Source: Aquisalimonas sp. (GTDB lineage Bacteria > Pseudomonadota > Gammaproteobacteria > Nitrococcales > Aquisalimonadaceae). From it: DNA of 21,012 bases. A model generated the notes under the pieces. The model was not told the DNA's origin. It ran no database searches and saw only the letters and a program-made list of their open reading frames with translations. The stretch is taken from NCBI GenBank assembly GCA_007127625.1, contig SKYZ01000297.1, positions 1 to 21,012 on the forward strand, given 5' to 3'. The translations under genes were made by a program, and so were the position numbers. Positions 8,109 through 15,541 of the stretch are shown here, piece by piece (the first letter of the stretch is position 1; every line of letters starts with the position of its first letter).

Positions 8109-10160
8109 ATGCCAACCGCAATCTTCGAACGCCAGGACCAGGCGCGCCTGCGCACCTGGATGCTGATCGGTCTTTTTGCCCTGGTGGTGACCGGGCTGCT
8201 GGTTCTGGTGAACACGCTGCTGCTGTTCATGGTCCACCCCCAGTTCATCCCCGGGTTTTCGGCCCCCGCCGGGCAGCCTGCGCGACTTTCCGAGGGTATG
8301 GCCGACGCCCGCGGGCTGATGATCGGCTTCAGCCTGGCGCTGCTGGTGCTCATGGGCTGGTCCATGCTGCGCATGGTGCTACGCCTGCGGGCCGGCGGTC
8401 GGGTCATTGCCCAGGACCTGGGTGGCGAGCCGGTGAAGGCCGACAGCGACGATCCCGGCGAGCGTCGCCTGCGCAACGTGGTGGAAGAAATGGCCCTGGC
8501 CGCCGGGGTGATCACGCCGGGGGTCTACGCGCTGCGCGAGGAGCCCGGCATCAACGCTTTCGCGGCGGGACTGACGCCGGCGGATTCCGTGGTCGCCGTG
8601 ACCCGGGGCGCCCTGGACAAGCTCACCCGTGACGAACTCCAGGGCGTGGTGGCCCACGAGATCGGCCATATCGTCAACGGTGACACCCGCCTGAACAGCT
8701 GGCTCCTGGCCACCGTTCACGGCCTCGAGGCGGTGGCCATCCAGGGCAGCATCTACATGAGCGTGCCCCGGCACGGGCGGGGCAGTCGCCGGCGGGCGCC
8801 AGGCGTGACCCGTGAGCGGGACGGCTCCGGCGCCGCCACGCTTGCCTTCGGCGTGACCATGTATCTCCTTGGCCTGCTGGGGGTGTTCTGCAGCCGCCTG
8901 GTGAAGGCCGCCATCGTGCGCCAGCGGGAGTGGCTTGCGGATGCCGCGGCGCTGCAGTATGCCCGCTACCCCGAGGGGCTTGCCGGAGCACTGAAGAAAG
9001 TGGCGGCTGGCCGGCGCCTGGGCTCCGCCCTGCTGGCCAACCGGCGCCGGGAAGTGAGCCACATGCTGTTCGCCCCGGGAATGGGGTTCGCCGACGCAAT
9101 GCTACCGCTGCTGTCCACGCATCCGCCGGTGGACAAGCGCATCAGCGCGCTGGACCCGCAGTACCGGGCCTGGGAGCTGGACGACGTGCGCCAGCGCATG
9201 AACGAACTCATGCAGCAGCGCCAGGCGGAGCGGCAGCGCGGCGCCCCGGAAGAGGCGACCGAAGCCATGGAGGATACCGGCGACGAATCCCGCGTACCCT
9301 CGGCGCTGCGCGGCGGCCCCCTCAATGATGCGGTGCTGCTCGCCACCCTTGCCACCGCCGGCCATGCCGAGACCCTGGGGCTGCGCCGCAACCGCGCGGA
9401 ACTCGTGGGAGTTGCCCGCCCCCTCCACGATGCCGCCACCGACCCCGGTCGGGTTCGCTCACTGGCGGTGTACCTGCTGCTCGCCGCCGACGTGGATGTT
9501 CGCCGCCGGCAGTTGGAGGAGGTGGCGGCGACGCTGGGCGACGCGATACATGCCGATGTGCTCGCGCTGCTGGCCGAGTACGGGCGCCTGCCAACGCCCG
9601 CCCACCGCCTGCCACTGCTGGAGCTGGCACTTCCCGCACTCGAGGATCTGTCCGAGACCTGCCGGACGCGGCTGCTGGCCGCGGTGGGGCGGCTGCTCCG
9701 CTGCAGCGATGGTCCGCGGGATGTCCACGAGTATGCGGTGTCGCGGTTGCTGCAGCTACGGCTCATGCGGAACGGCGGCGTCGCGGCCGGCGAGCCGGTG
9801 CCGTTGCACGCATGCATGGATGAGGCCGCGCTGGTGCTGGGGCTGCTGGCAAGCCACGGCTGTCCGGAGGACCCCGACGGCGCCTATGAGGCGGGCATGG
9901 CCGCCATGCTGGTGCCCAGTGCGTCGACCCGACCCGCCCCGGAGGACTGGGTGGCGCCCATGACGCGCGCCCTGAATGCCCTGGCCTTGCTGGATGACGA
10001 GGGGCGCGGGAACCTGACCCGTGGACTGGCCGCGGCCGCCGCCCATGCCGGCGAGGTCAGCGTGGCCGAGGCGGAGCTGCTGCGGGTAATCGTGGTGGCG
10101 CTGCACCTGCCAGTACCGCTGATCCTTCCCACGGATGCCATGGCCGGCGCGGCGGACTAG
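8109..10160 (+). CDS. Membrane M48-family zinc metalloprotease with long C-terminal region
   Basis: A 683-residue HtpX/Ste24-like (M48) peptidase. Two membrane helices (about 16-42 and 70-92) precede the catalytic domain. The zinc motif is HEIGH (183-187), with the third ligand Glu274 in REWLAD; another hydrophobic segment lies at about 242-262. The block STHPPVDKRISAL (about 336-348), conserved in M48 enzymes, is present. Residues after about 355 form a ~330-residue, helix-rich cytoplasmic-type extension of unknown function; its last part (GEVSVAEAELLRVIVVALHLPVP) is reminiscent of TerB-like helices, but this is weak. ATG 8109 has GGGAGG seven bases upstream. Such proteases usually act in membrane protein quality control. 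The gene follows the diguanylate cyclase after 55 bp and ends one base before a convergent gene. Confidence 0.9.
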   Translation: MPTAIFERQDQARLRTWMLIGLFALVVTGLLVLVNTLLLFMVHPQFIPGFSAPAGQPARLSEGMADARGLMIGFSLALLVLMGWSMLRMVLRLRAGGRVIAQDLGGEPVKADSDDPGERRLRNVVEEMALAAGVITPGVYALREEPGINAFAAGLTPADSVVAVTRGALDKLTRDELQGVVAHEIGHIVNGDTRLNSWLLATVHGLEAVAIQGSIYMSVPRHGRGSRRRAPGVTRERDGSGAATLAFGVTMYLLGLLGVFCSRLVKAAIVRQREWLADAAALQYARYPEGLAGALKKVAAGRRLGSALLANRRREVSHMLFAPGMGFADAMLPLLSTHPPVDKRISALDPQYRAWELDDVRQRMNELMQQRQAERQRGAPEEATEAMEDTGDESRVPSALRGGPLNDAVLLATLATAGHAETLGLRRNRAELVGVARPLHDAATDPGRVRSLAVYLLLAADVDVRRRQLEEVAATLGDAIHADVLALLAEYGRLPTPAHRLPLLELALPALEDLSETCRTRLLAAVGRLLRCSDGPRDVHEYAVSRLLQLRLMRNGGVAAGEPVPLHACMDEAALVLGLLASHGCPEDPDGAYEAGMAAMLVPSASTRPAPEDWVAPMTRALNALALLDDEGRGNLTRGLAAAAAHAGEVSVAEAELLRVIVVALHLPVPLILPTDAMAGAAD

Positions 10161-10161
10161 G

Positions 10162-11748
10162 TCACGCTTCGATGATGCAGTTGCGCCCCTGGTTCTTGGC
10201 GCGATAGAGGGCAGCGTCCGCGGCCGCCGTCAGGCCGTCAGGCGTGGTCTGGGCGGGGAAGCCTGCCACGCCGGCGCTGAAGGTCACGCTGAATGAGCCC
10301 CCGGCACCATCGTGGGAGAGGCTCGCGAAACTGCGGCGGATGCCGTCGATTACGCTGGCGGCCTGCTCGCGGCTGGTGTCCGGCATGATGACGGCGAACT
10401 CCTCGCCACCGTAGCGGCCAATGGCGTCGGAGCGGCGCAGACGCTGCTGGAGCAGCCGGGCCAGGCTGCGGATGACCATGTCACCCACGGGGTGGCCGTG
10501 GGTGTCGTTGATGGACTTGAAGCGGTCGATGTCCAGCATGATGAACGCCAGCTGGCCGCCGCGCCGCCGGGTGCGGCTGACCTCGTTCTCCAGCTCTTCC
10601 TTGATGCGGGTGTGGTTGAGCAGCCCTGTCAGGTTGTCGGTGACCATCAGCGAGCGCAGGGTGCGGGCCCGTTCGGCGCGGATGGTCACTGAGCGGATCA
10701 GGTGCGCCGCCTCGATGGGCTTGGTGAGGAAATCGTCGCCGCCGCGGCTCATGGCGTCCAGTTGCCGCTCCACCTTGGTCTCGGAGGACAGGAACACGAT
10801 GGGAATGCTGGCGTACCTGGGGACCTGACGGACCACCCGGGCCAGCTCATGGCCGTTGCAGTGGGGCATGTACATGTCCATGAGGATCAGGTCGATGGCC
10901 CGCTCCTCCAGGGCATTGAGCACCTGCAGCGGGTCCGCTTCCACGTACACCTGCATGCCCGCCCCCTCCAGGATGTCGGAGAAGTGCATGGCCTGGGTGC
11001 GGCTGTCCTCCACCAGCAGGATGTTCAGTGGCTCCGGCGGTGTCGCCGGGGCGAACTGTTCCAGCTGGTCGATGAGGTCGTGGGGGCTGAACGGTTTCAC
11101 CAGGTACACCTGGATGCCGGCGCGGGCCGCCTGCAGACGGGTGGCCATGTCGCCCCGGGAGCTGACCATGACAATGGGCAGGTTCTCGCCCCCCGTCTGC
11201 CGCAGGGGGCCGGGGATGTCGTCCAGGGCAACGCCGTCGGCAACATGGTCGTGATCGATGACCACGGCCAGTGGAATCGCCCGCTGCATCTCGCGCATGA
11301 GCACATCGTGGTCGGCCACGGTGGTGACCTGGTAACCAAAGTGGGCGAGCTGCCTGCGGATGTCCTGGGCGTCGGTCAGCCGCTGATCCGCCAGCAGATA
11401 GACTTCGTCGTGGGACGCGTGCTCCTGGGGCGACGTCTCACCCCCGGTCGCGTCCGCCTCGCCGACCTGCTGCAGCGCTTTGAGGTAGTTGTCGATGATG
11501 CTGGCAAACTCCCGTGTGACTGGTTCCTCGCCCTCGGCCACGGGATCGCACATCACCTCGATCATCATGGCCAGCTCGGCCACCCGCGGCTGGCCGTTGT
11601 GTCGAGCCGCGGTGGCCAGTTCCGCCGCCTGCCCGCGGAAACACGCGACGCCGTTGACGTCATCGTCAATCCGGCTCCAGCTGCGCTGAAGCGCAGCCAC
11701 GTCGACCTCCGTCGCTGTGGTCTCCCTGTCCCCTGTGCGATCCGTCAT
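10162..11748 (-). CDS. Response regulator with two receiver domains and GGDEF output (PleD-like)
   Basis: A 528-residue soluble protein. A ~110-residue N-terminal helical segment (possibly HPt-like; no obvious phospho-accepting His motif) is followed by receiver 1 (about 115-231), receiver 2 (about 242-357) and a GGDEF domain (about 370-528). Receiver 2 is complete: acidic pair in VEDSR (Glu247/Asp248), phospho-acceptor Asp291 (LMDMYMP), Ser321/322 and Lys343. Receiver 1 keeps Asp165 and Lys218 but its acidic pair is reduced to LADQ, so it may be a structural adaptor as in PleD. The cyclase loop is GGEEF (447-451) with inhibitory RRSD (438-441). Predicted function is phosphorylation-controlled c-di-GMP synthesis; no sensor kinase is in the window. 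ATG 11748 is preceded by ACGGA at suitable spacing. Confidence 0.92.
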   Translation of the reverse strand: MTDRTGDRETTATEVDVAALQRSWSRIDDDVNGVACFRGQAAELATAARHNGQPRVAELAMMIEVMCDPVAEGEEPVTREFASIIDNYLKALQQVGEADATGGETSPQEHASHDEVYLLADQRLTDAQDIRRQLAHFGYQVTTVADHDVLMREMQRAIPLAVVIDHDHVADGVALDDIPGPLRQTGGENLPIVMVSSRGDMATRLQAARAGIQVYLVKPFSPHDLIDQLEQFAPATPPEPLNILLVEDSRTQAMHFSDILEGAGMQVYVEADPLQVLNALEERAIDLILMDMYMPHCNGHELARVVRQVPRYASIPIVFLSSETKVERQLDAMSRGGDDFLTKPIEAAHLIRSVTIRAERARTLRSLMVTDNLTGLLNHTRIKEELENEVSRTRRRGGQLAFIMLDIDRFKSINDTHGHPVGDMVIRSLARLLQQRLRRSDAIGRYGGEEFAVIMPDTSREQAASVIDGIRRSFASLSHDGAGGSFSVTFSAGVAGFPAQTTPDGLTAAADAALYRAKNQGRNCIIEA

Positions 11749-11824
11749 CTCAGATCCGTTATTCTGGTGGGTACATGCGCCGGAAACGCTGGGCCGTTCG
11801 AGTACGCCTTGGCGCTCTCCTGAG

Positions 11825-11850
11825 CCGCAGGATACTGCCTGCGGAGGCAG
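11825..11850 (+). promoter_or_regulatory. Two mutually exclusive hairpins over the FkbM gene's ribosome-binding site
   Basis: CCGCAGG (11825-11831) can pair with CCTGCGG (11838-11844), leaving a six-base loop. CTGCCT (11835-11840) can pair with AGGCAG (11845-11850), leaving a four-base loop. The two stems share bases 11838-11844 and cannot form together. Both touch the Shine-Dalgarno GGAGG at 11843-11847. This is compatible with translation control but could be chance in GC-rich DNA. Confidence 0.3.
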
Positions 11851-11856
11851 GACCCT

Positions 11857-12669
11857 GTGACGCAGATCCCGGCTTTCGATACGAGATCACCGCCAATGGA
11901 TTCCGCAATGCTACGCCGGCAGCTGGGGCTGCTACGCTCGCTCCTCGTCTATTGGCGCCCGGGCCGACAGCGCGGGCTGCGCCGGCTCTATGGCCGCTTC
12001 GTCGGCCGCGGTGATCTGGTGCTGGATGTCGGCGCCCATCTGGGTGACCGGACCCTGGCCTTCGCCGCCCTGGGCGCCCGGGTGGTGGCACTGGAGCCCC
12101 AGCCCCACGTCTACGGATGGCTGCAGCGGATTGTCGGCCGCCGCTCCGGCGTCACGCTGCTGTGCGCAGCCGCGGGCGCCGAATCCGGCACGGCCGAGCT
12201 GGCCGTCAGTATCAGCAATCCGACAGTGTCTTCAATGAGTGGTGGCTGGCGCAAGGCCGTGGTTGCGGCGAATCCCGGTTTTCAGCGCGTGGCCTGGCAG
12301 GAGACCGTCACCGTGCCCGTGGTCACGCTGGATGAATTGATTCGTGAGCACGGCGAACCGGCATTCTGCAAGATCGACGTGGAAGGCTTCGAAGCACTGG
12401 TGCTCGCCGGGCTGAGCCATCCGGTGCCAGCCCTGTCCTTCGAGTTCGTCGCCGGCTGTCTGGATGCGGCACGGGAGTGTGTGGGTCGCCTGGGAGGGCT
12501 GGGACCGTACCGGTACAACGTCATCGCTGGCGAGGGGCGGGCCTTCCTGTTCAACGACTGGTGCGATGCAGACGCCATGGACGCCTGGCTGGCGGCGGGC
12601 GCCGAGGGGCTGTCCTCGGGGGACGTCTACGCATGGCAACCCCGGAGCTGCGGGGAGGAGAACGGATGA
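11857..12669 (+). CDS. FkbM-family SAM-dependent methyltransferase
   Basis: A 270-residue class I methyltransferase of the FkbM type, which usually O-methylates sugars or other hydroxylated natural products. The SAM-binding motif I is VLDVGAHLGDRTLAF (about 55-69), followed by VVALEPQ at the end of the second strand. The family signature FCKIDVEGFEALVLAGL lies in the middle, with LSFEF after it. No membrane segment or signal is seen. The start is GTG 11857, with GGAGG nine bases upstream; ATG 11896 is an alternative without a Shine-Dalgarno. The stop overlaps the start of the creatininase-family gene (ATGA), so the two are translationally coupled. It is the first gene of the proposed biosynthetic locus and is divergent from the response regulator. 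Confidence 0.88.
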   Translation: MTQIPAFDTRSPPMDSAMLRRQLGLLRSLLVYWRPGRQRGLRRLYGRFVGRGDLVLDVGAHLGDRTLAFAALGARVVALEPQPHVYGWLQRIVGRRSGVTLLCAAAGAESGTAELAVSISNPTVSSMSGGWRKAVVAANPGFQRVAWQETVTVPVVTLDELIREHGEPAFCKIDVEGFEALVLAGLSHPVPALSFEFVAGCLDAARECVGRLGGLGPYRYNVIAGEGRAFLFNDWCDADAMDAWLAAGAEGLSSGDVYAWQPRSCGEENG

Positions 12670-13460
12670 GTGCACGCAACTGGATGGATCTCACCGCGGC
12701 GGAACTGGCGCGAACGGGGGGCGAGGATGCCGTGGCCGTGTTGCCACTGGCTGCGGTGGAACAGCATGGCCCCCATCTGCCGCTGGGCACCGATGTGATC
12801 ATTGGCGAGGGCCTGCTCCGCCACGCCGTGACCGCGCTGCCCCCCGAACTGCCGGTGCTGTTGCTGCCCATGGTGCCGGTGGGCACCAGCAGCGAGCACC
12901 TGGCCTGGCCGGGCACGCTGAGTCTGCCACCCGAGTTGCTGGTGGAAGGCCTGGTGGCCCGGGGGCGCGCCGTGGCCGCCGCCGGCATCCGGCGGCTGGT
13001 GCTCAGCAACAGCCACGGTGGCAATCATGCCGCCATGGACATGGCCGCACTGCGGCTGCGTCGGGAGTGCGGCATGCTTGTGGTCAAGGCCAGCTATGTC
13101 CGCTTTCCGTCACCGGAGCCGCCGCTGCTGGATGCCGCCGAACTCCGCCACGGTCTCCACGGCGGCGCCCTGGAGACGTCCATGATGCTGCATCTGGCAC
13201 CAGAGCGCGTGGACACGGACCGGCTGGCTGATTTTCGCTCCATCGGCCAGGATCTGGAGCGGACCTGCAGCTACCTGCAGCCCGAAGGGCCCGGTGCCTT
13301 CGCCTGGCTCGCGGGTGATCTCCATCCCGGTGGCGTGGCCGGGAATGCTGCAGCGGCGGACGCGGTCACCGGGGAACGGCTGGTGGCGCACTACGGCGAC
13401 GTCCTGGCGACGTTGATCCAGGACGCAGGGCGCTTCCCGCTGGAGTGCCTTGCGCAGTGA
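12666..13460 (+). CDS. Creatininase-family metal-dependent amidohydrolase
   Basis: A 264-residue protein of the creatininase/ArfB/MftE superfamily. Metal-binding and active-site segments are visible in order: EQHGPHLPLGTD (Glu32, His34, Asp43), EHLAWPGTLSL, NSHGGN (115-120) and GALETS (Glu170). Known members hydrolyse cyclic amides or formamides: creatininase, the archaeal FAPy deformylase ArfB of riboflavin/F420 biosynthesis, and MftE peptidase. No mycofactocin genes are nearby. A GTP cyclohydrolase II gene lies only six bases beyond its end on the other strand, so a pterin- or pyrimidine-related amide or formamide is an attractive substrate; this is inference. ATG 12666 sits in a four-base overlap with the FkbM gene, with GGAGG upstream. 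Confidence 0.88.
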   Translation: MSARNWMDLTAAELARTGGEDAVAVLPLAAVEQHGPHLPLGTDVIIGEGLLRHAVTALPPELPVLLLPMVPVGTSSEHLAWPGTLSLPPELLVEGLVARGRAVAAAGIRRLVLSNSHGGNHAAMDMAALRLRRECGMLVVKASYVRFPSPEPPLLDAAELRHGLHGGALETSMMLHLAPERVDTDRLADFRSIGQDLERTCSYLQPEGPGAFAWLAGDLHPGGVAGNAAAADAVTGERLVAHYGDVLATLIQDAGRFPLECLAQ

Positions 13461-13466
13461 TGACGA

Positions 13467-14588
13467 TCAATCGTCCGGCACGGCCCGGGACAGGAGCTCT
13501 TCCAGCCAGTGACCGGCACGCTCCGCCTTGGTGTTGAGGTAGCGCACGTTATGGGGGTTCAGCGAGCCGTGCAGCGGCCTGCGGTCGGCGACGGTAATGC
13601 CGCCGTCCTCCAGTGCCTGGATCTTCAGCGGATTGTTGGTGAGCAGGGAGATTCGCCGGACGCCAAGGTGCTGCAGCATTTCCACAGCCGCCTCGTAGCG
13701 CCGCTCGTCGGAGCCGAACCCCAGGGAGCAGTCCGCCTCCAGGGTGTCCATGCCGGTGTCCTGCAGGGTGTAGGCGCGCAGCTTGTTGGCCAGGCCGATA
13801 CCACGGCCTTCCTGGGCAAGGTAGAGCAGCACGCCGCCACCGGCCTCGTTGATGGCGCGGACGCTGTTGCGCAGCTGCTCACCGCAGTCGCAGCGGAGAC
13901 TGCCGAAGAGGTCGCCGGTCAGGCAGGAGGAGTGCAGGCGCACCGGCAGGGGGTCGGGCCAGTCGGTTTCATCGCCGATGACCACGGCCACGTGCTCCAG
14001 CAGCCCGTTGCCTTCACGGAACAGCATGAAACGGGTGTTGGCGGCGTCTTCCAGGGGCACGTTGGCGTCGCTCACGGAGACCATTTCCAGGTCCGGTGTG
14101 GCGGTCACCGAGAGCGCGTCGTTCGGGGCCACACGCAGGAGCGTGCCGTCGGCCTCCAGGCGGTCAAGCCGTTTGGCGGCTGCCGCATCCGCGGCGCTCA
14201 CGGAAACCACCGCCGGAATCAGTTTGCCGGCCCGGGCCAGATGCAGGGCGGCATGCTCGGGGCGGGTTGCCGGCGCCAGGCTCGGGTGGATGTTATGCGG
14301 ATGGTCGTCGGCGACGGCCGTGGCCAGGGCGAGCACGTCCTCCACAGCAACGTCGTCCCGCAGCGGCAGGCGCACCGCCGGCGCGTTGCCGGGTTCCAGG
14401 CCCAGGGCGCGGGTACGGTTGGGGGTGATGATCAGGCCGGGATGGCCGCCACAGAACGTGCGCATCCACGCCAGGGTGTCGCGGGTGAGGTTTTCCACCG
14501 CCACCGCGACCACGTCGCCGTTGTCGTCCGTGACCCTTACCGGTTGTCCACGGCGGAGATCGAAAATGGCACGTTCTGCCTGTTGCAT
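13467..14588 (-). CDS. ribA: GTP cyclohydrolase II with degenerate N-terminal RibB-like domain
   Basis: A 373-residue RibBA-shaped protein. The C-terminal half (about 185-365) is a GTP cyclohydrolase II, which opens GTP to 2,5-diamino-6-ribosylamino-pyrimidinone phosphate. The zinc cysteines are Cys222, Cys233 and Cys235 (CLTGDLFGSLRCDC), the loop YLAQEGRGIGL is intact, Tyr273 matches E. coli Tyr105, and Asp294/Arg296 lie in SDERR. The N-terminal half is recognisable as a dihydroxybutanone-phosphate synthase fold (FDLRRGQPVRVTDD) but lacks the acidic DREDEGD-type loop, so RibB activity is not expected. Start ATG 14588 has an AGGG three bases upstream. It may be a pathway-specific paralogue rather than the housekeeping ribA; the rest of the genome would decide. 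It is divergent from the RibD-like reductase and convergent with the creatininase-family gene. Confidence 0.9.
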   Translation of the reverse strand: MQQAERAIFDLRRGQPVRVTDDNGDVVAVAVENLTRDTLAWMRTFCGGHPGLIITPNRTRALGLEPGNAPAVRLPLRDDVAVEDVLALATAVADDHPHNIHPSLAPATRPEHAALHLARAGKLIPAVVSVSAADAAAAKRLDRLEADGTLLRVAPNDALSVTATPDLEMVSVSDANVPLEDAANTRFMLFREGNGLLEHVAVVIGDETDWPDPLPVRLHSSCLTGDLFGSLRCDCGEQLRNSVRAINEAGGGVLLYLAQEGRGIGLANKLRAYTLQDTGMDTLEADCSLGFGSDERRYEAAVEMLQHLGVRRISLLTNNPLKIQALEDGGITVADRRPLHGSLNPHNVRYLNTKAERAGHWLEELLSRAVPDD

Positions 14589-14622
14589 ATACCCTGTCCA
14601 GGTTTTGTAGGACTATACTCTG
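14585..14622 (-). promoter_or_regulatory. Candidate leftward promoter/operator of the GTP cyclohydrolase gene
   Basis: Read on the minus strand, this holds GTATAGTCCT, a 16-base gap, then GTATATGC, whose ATG is the start codon. TATAGT is a plausible -10 box; no good -35 was found. The same two blocks occur before the leftward dehydrogenase gene (about 19705-19733). Confidence 0.4.
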
Positions 14623-14648
14623 GCAAACGTAAAGTGTAACGCAAGTGG

Positions 14649-14671
14649 CCCCGGTGGTCTGTCCCCGGTGG
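14649..14671 (+). repeat. Direct repeat CCCCGGTGG x2 in the RibD-like gene's leader
   Basis: CCCCGGTGG occurs at 14649-14657 and again at 14663-14671, a 14-base period, 25 bases before the start codon. It could be an operator or RNA element, or chance. It does not match the FMN riboswitch consensus. Confidence 0.4.
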
Positions 14672-14695
14672 CGACCCGACGGGAGTATCCGGTCC

Positions 14696-15541
14696 ATGGA
14701 GCGTATCGATGCCACCGCGGCGTGGGAGCTGCTGCGCCGCTGCAAGCAACAACGGGATGGCGTGGCGCCGGGGACGCTTGAGCTCGAGGGTGAGCCCGTC
14801 CTGCGTATTTCCGCCGATGGCGCCTGGGAGTCGTTCGCGCCCGTGGACGAGGCCGCCCGGGAGCAGCTGGATCTGTATCTGCCGCTGGCGCTGCAGCCGC
14901 GCTACACCATTGCCCAGCTCGGTCAGAGCCTGGACGGGCACATCGCCACCAACAGCGGTCATTCCCGCTACGTCACCGGCCCCGAGGATATCCGGCACCT
15001 GCATCGCCTGCGGGCGCTGGTGGATGCGGTGATCGTCGGTCCGGGAACCGTGGCTGCCGACGATCCGCGATTGACGGTGCGGGAAGTGCCGGGTGAGCAG
15101 CCTGTGCGGGTGGTCCTGGACCCGGCCGGCCGACTTGATGGTGGCTATCAGGTGTTCTCCGACGGTGCGGCGCCGACGCTGATGCTCCGGGGGGAGGGGT
15201 TGGGGTGTGGCCCCGCAGGGGTGGAAGTGCTCACCCTGCCGGCGCCGGGGCGGGCCTTCACGCCCGCGGACGTGAAGGCGCTACTGGCAGAGCGCGGGCT
15301 GCGGCGCGTGCTGGTGGAGGGCGGCGGGGTGACCGTGTCCCGGTTTCTGGAAGAGGGTGCTCTGGATCGCCTGCACGTGACCGTGGCGCCTCTGGTGATC
15401 GGTTCCGGCCGGCCGGGGCTCAGCCTGCCGCCCATCCGCACCATGGACGAGGCCATGCGCCCGGTCTGCCGGAATTTCCGGCTGGGCAACGACGTGTTGT
15501 TCGACTTCACCCTGTCGTCGGTGTTCGGCGCGGGCCGCTGA
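14696..15541 (+). CDS. Stand-alone RibD C-terminal-type reductase
   Basis: A 281-residue protein whose main part (about 69-275) is the RibD_C/DHFR-like reductase domain. Such domains reduce the ribosyl side chain of the pyrimidine intermediate of riboflavin synthesis with NAD(P)H. Conserved segments are YTIAQLGQSLDGHIAT (70-85), LVDAVIVGPGTVAADDPRLTVR (108-129) and VLVEGGGVTVSRFLEEG (205-221). The first ~68 residues are not the zinc deaminase of bifunctional RibD: no HAE or PCxxC motif is present. It resembles fungal/archaeal-type reductases, which act before deamination, so the GTP cyclohydrolase product could be its direct substrate. ATG 14696 is preceded by GGGAG at ten bases. The last 35 bases overlap the 3' end of the convergent flippase gene. 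Confidence 0.87.
   Translation: MERIDATAAWELLRRCKQQRDGVAPGTLELEGEPVLRISADGAWESFAPVDEAAREQLDLYLPLALQPRYTIAQLGQSLDGHIATNSGHSRYVTGPEDIRHLHRLRALVDAVIVGPGTVAADDPRLTVREVPGEQPVRVVLDPAGRLDGGYQVFSDGAAPTLMLRGEGLGCGPAGVEVLTLPAPGRAFTPADVKALLAERGLRRVLVEGGGVTVSRFLEEGALDRLHVTVAPLVIGSGRPGLSLPPIRTMDEAMRPVCRNFRLGNDVLFDFTLSSVFGAGR

Noticed and set aside
10702..11823. 373-codon plus-strand frame opposite the double-receiver GGDEF gene
   Set aside because: It is antisense shadow of a gene with canonical receiver and GGDEF motifs; its sequence is rich in His/Val/Gln without any recognisable domain.
11775..12014. Small gene starting at ATG 11775 upstream of the FkbM gene
   Set aside because: It lacks a Shine-Dalgarno, is arginine/alanine-rich and overlaps the well-supported methyltransferase frame.
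13509..14639. 376-codon plus-strand frame opposite the GTP cyclohydrolase gene
   Set aside because: The minus strand encodes conserved GCHII motifs; the plus frame has no domain features.
14589..14695. FMN (RFN) riboswitch between the riboflavin-type genes
   Set aside because: The GGGGTGAAA- and CCCACCGGCGGT-type consensus elements are absent on both strands and the gap is too short for a full element plus expression platform.
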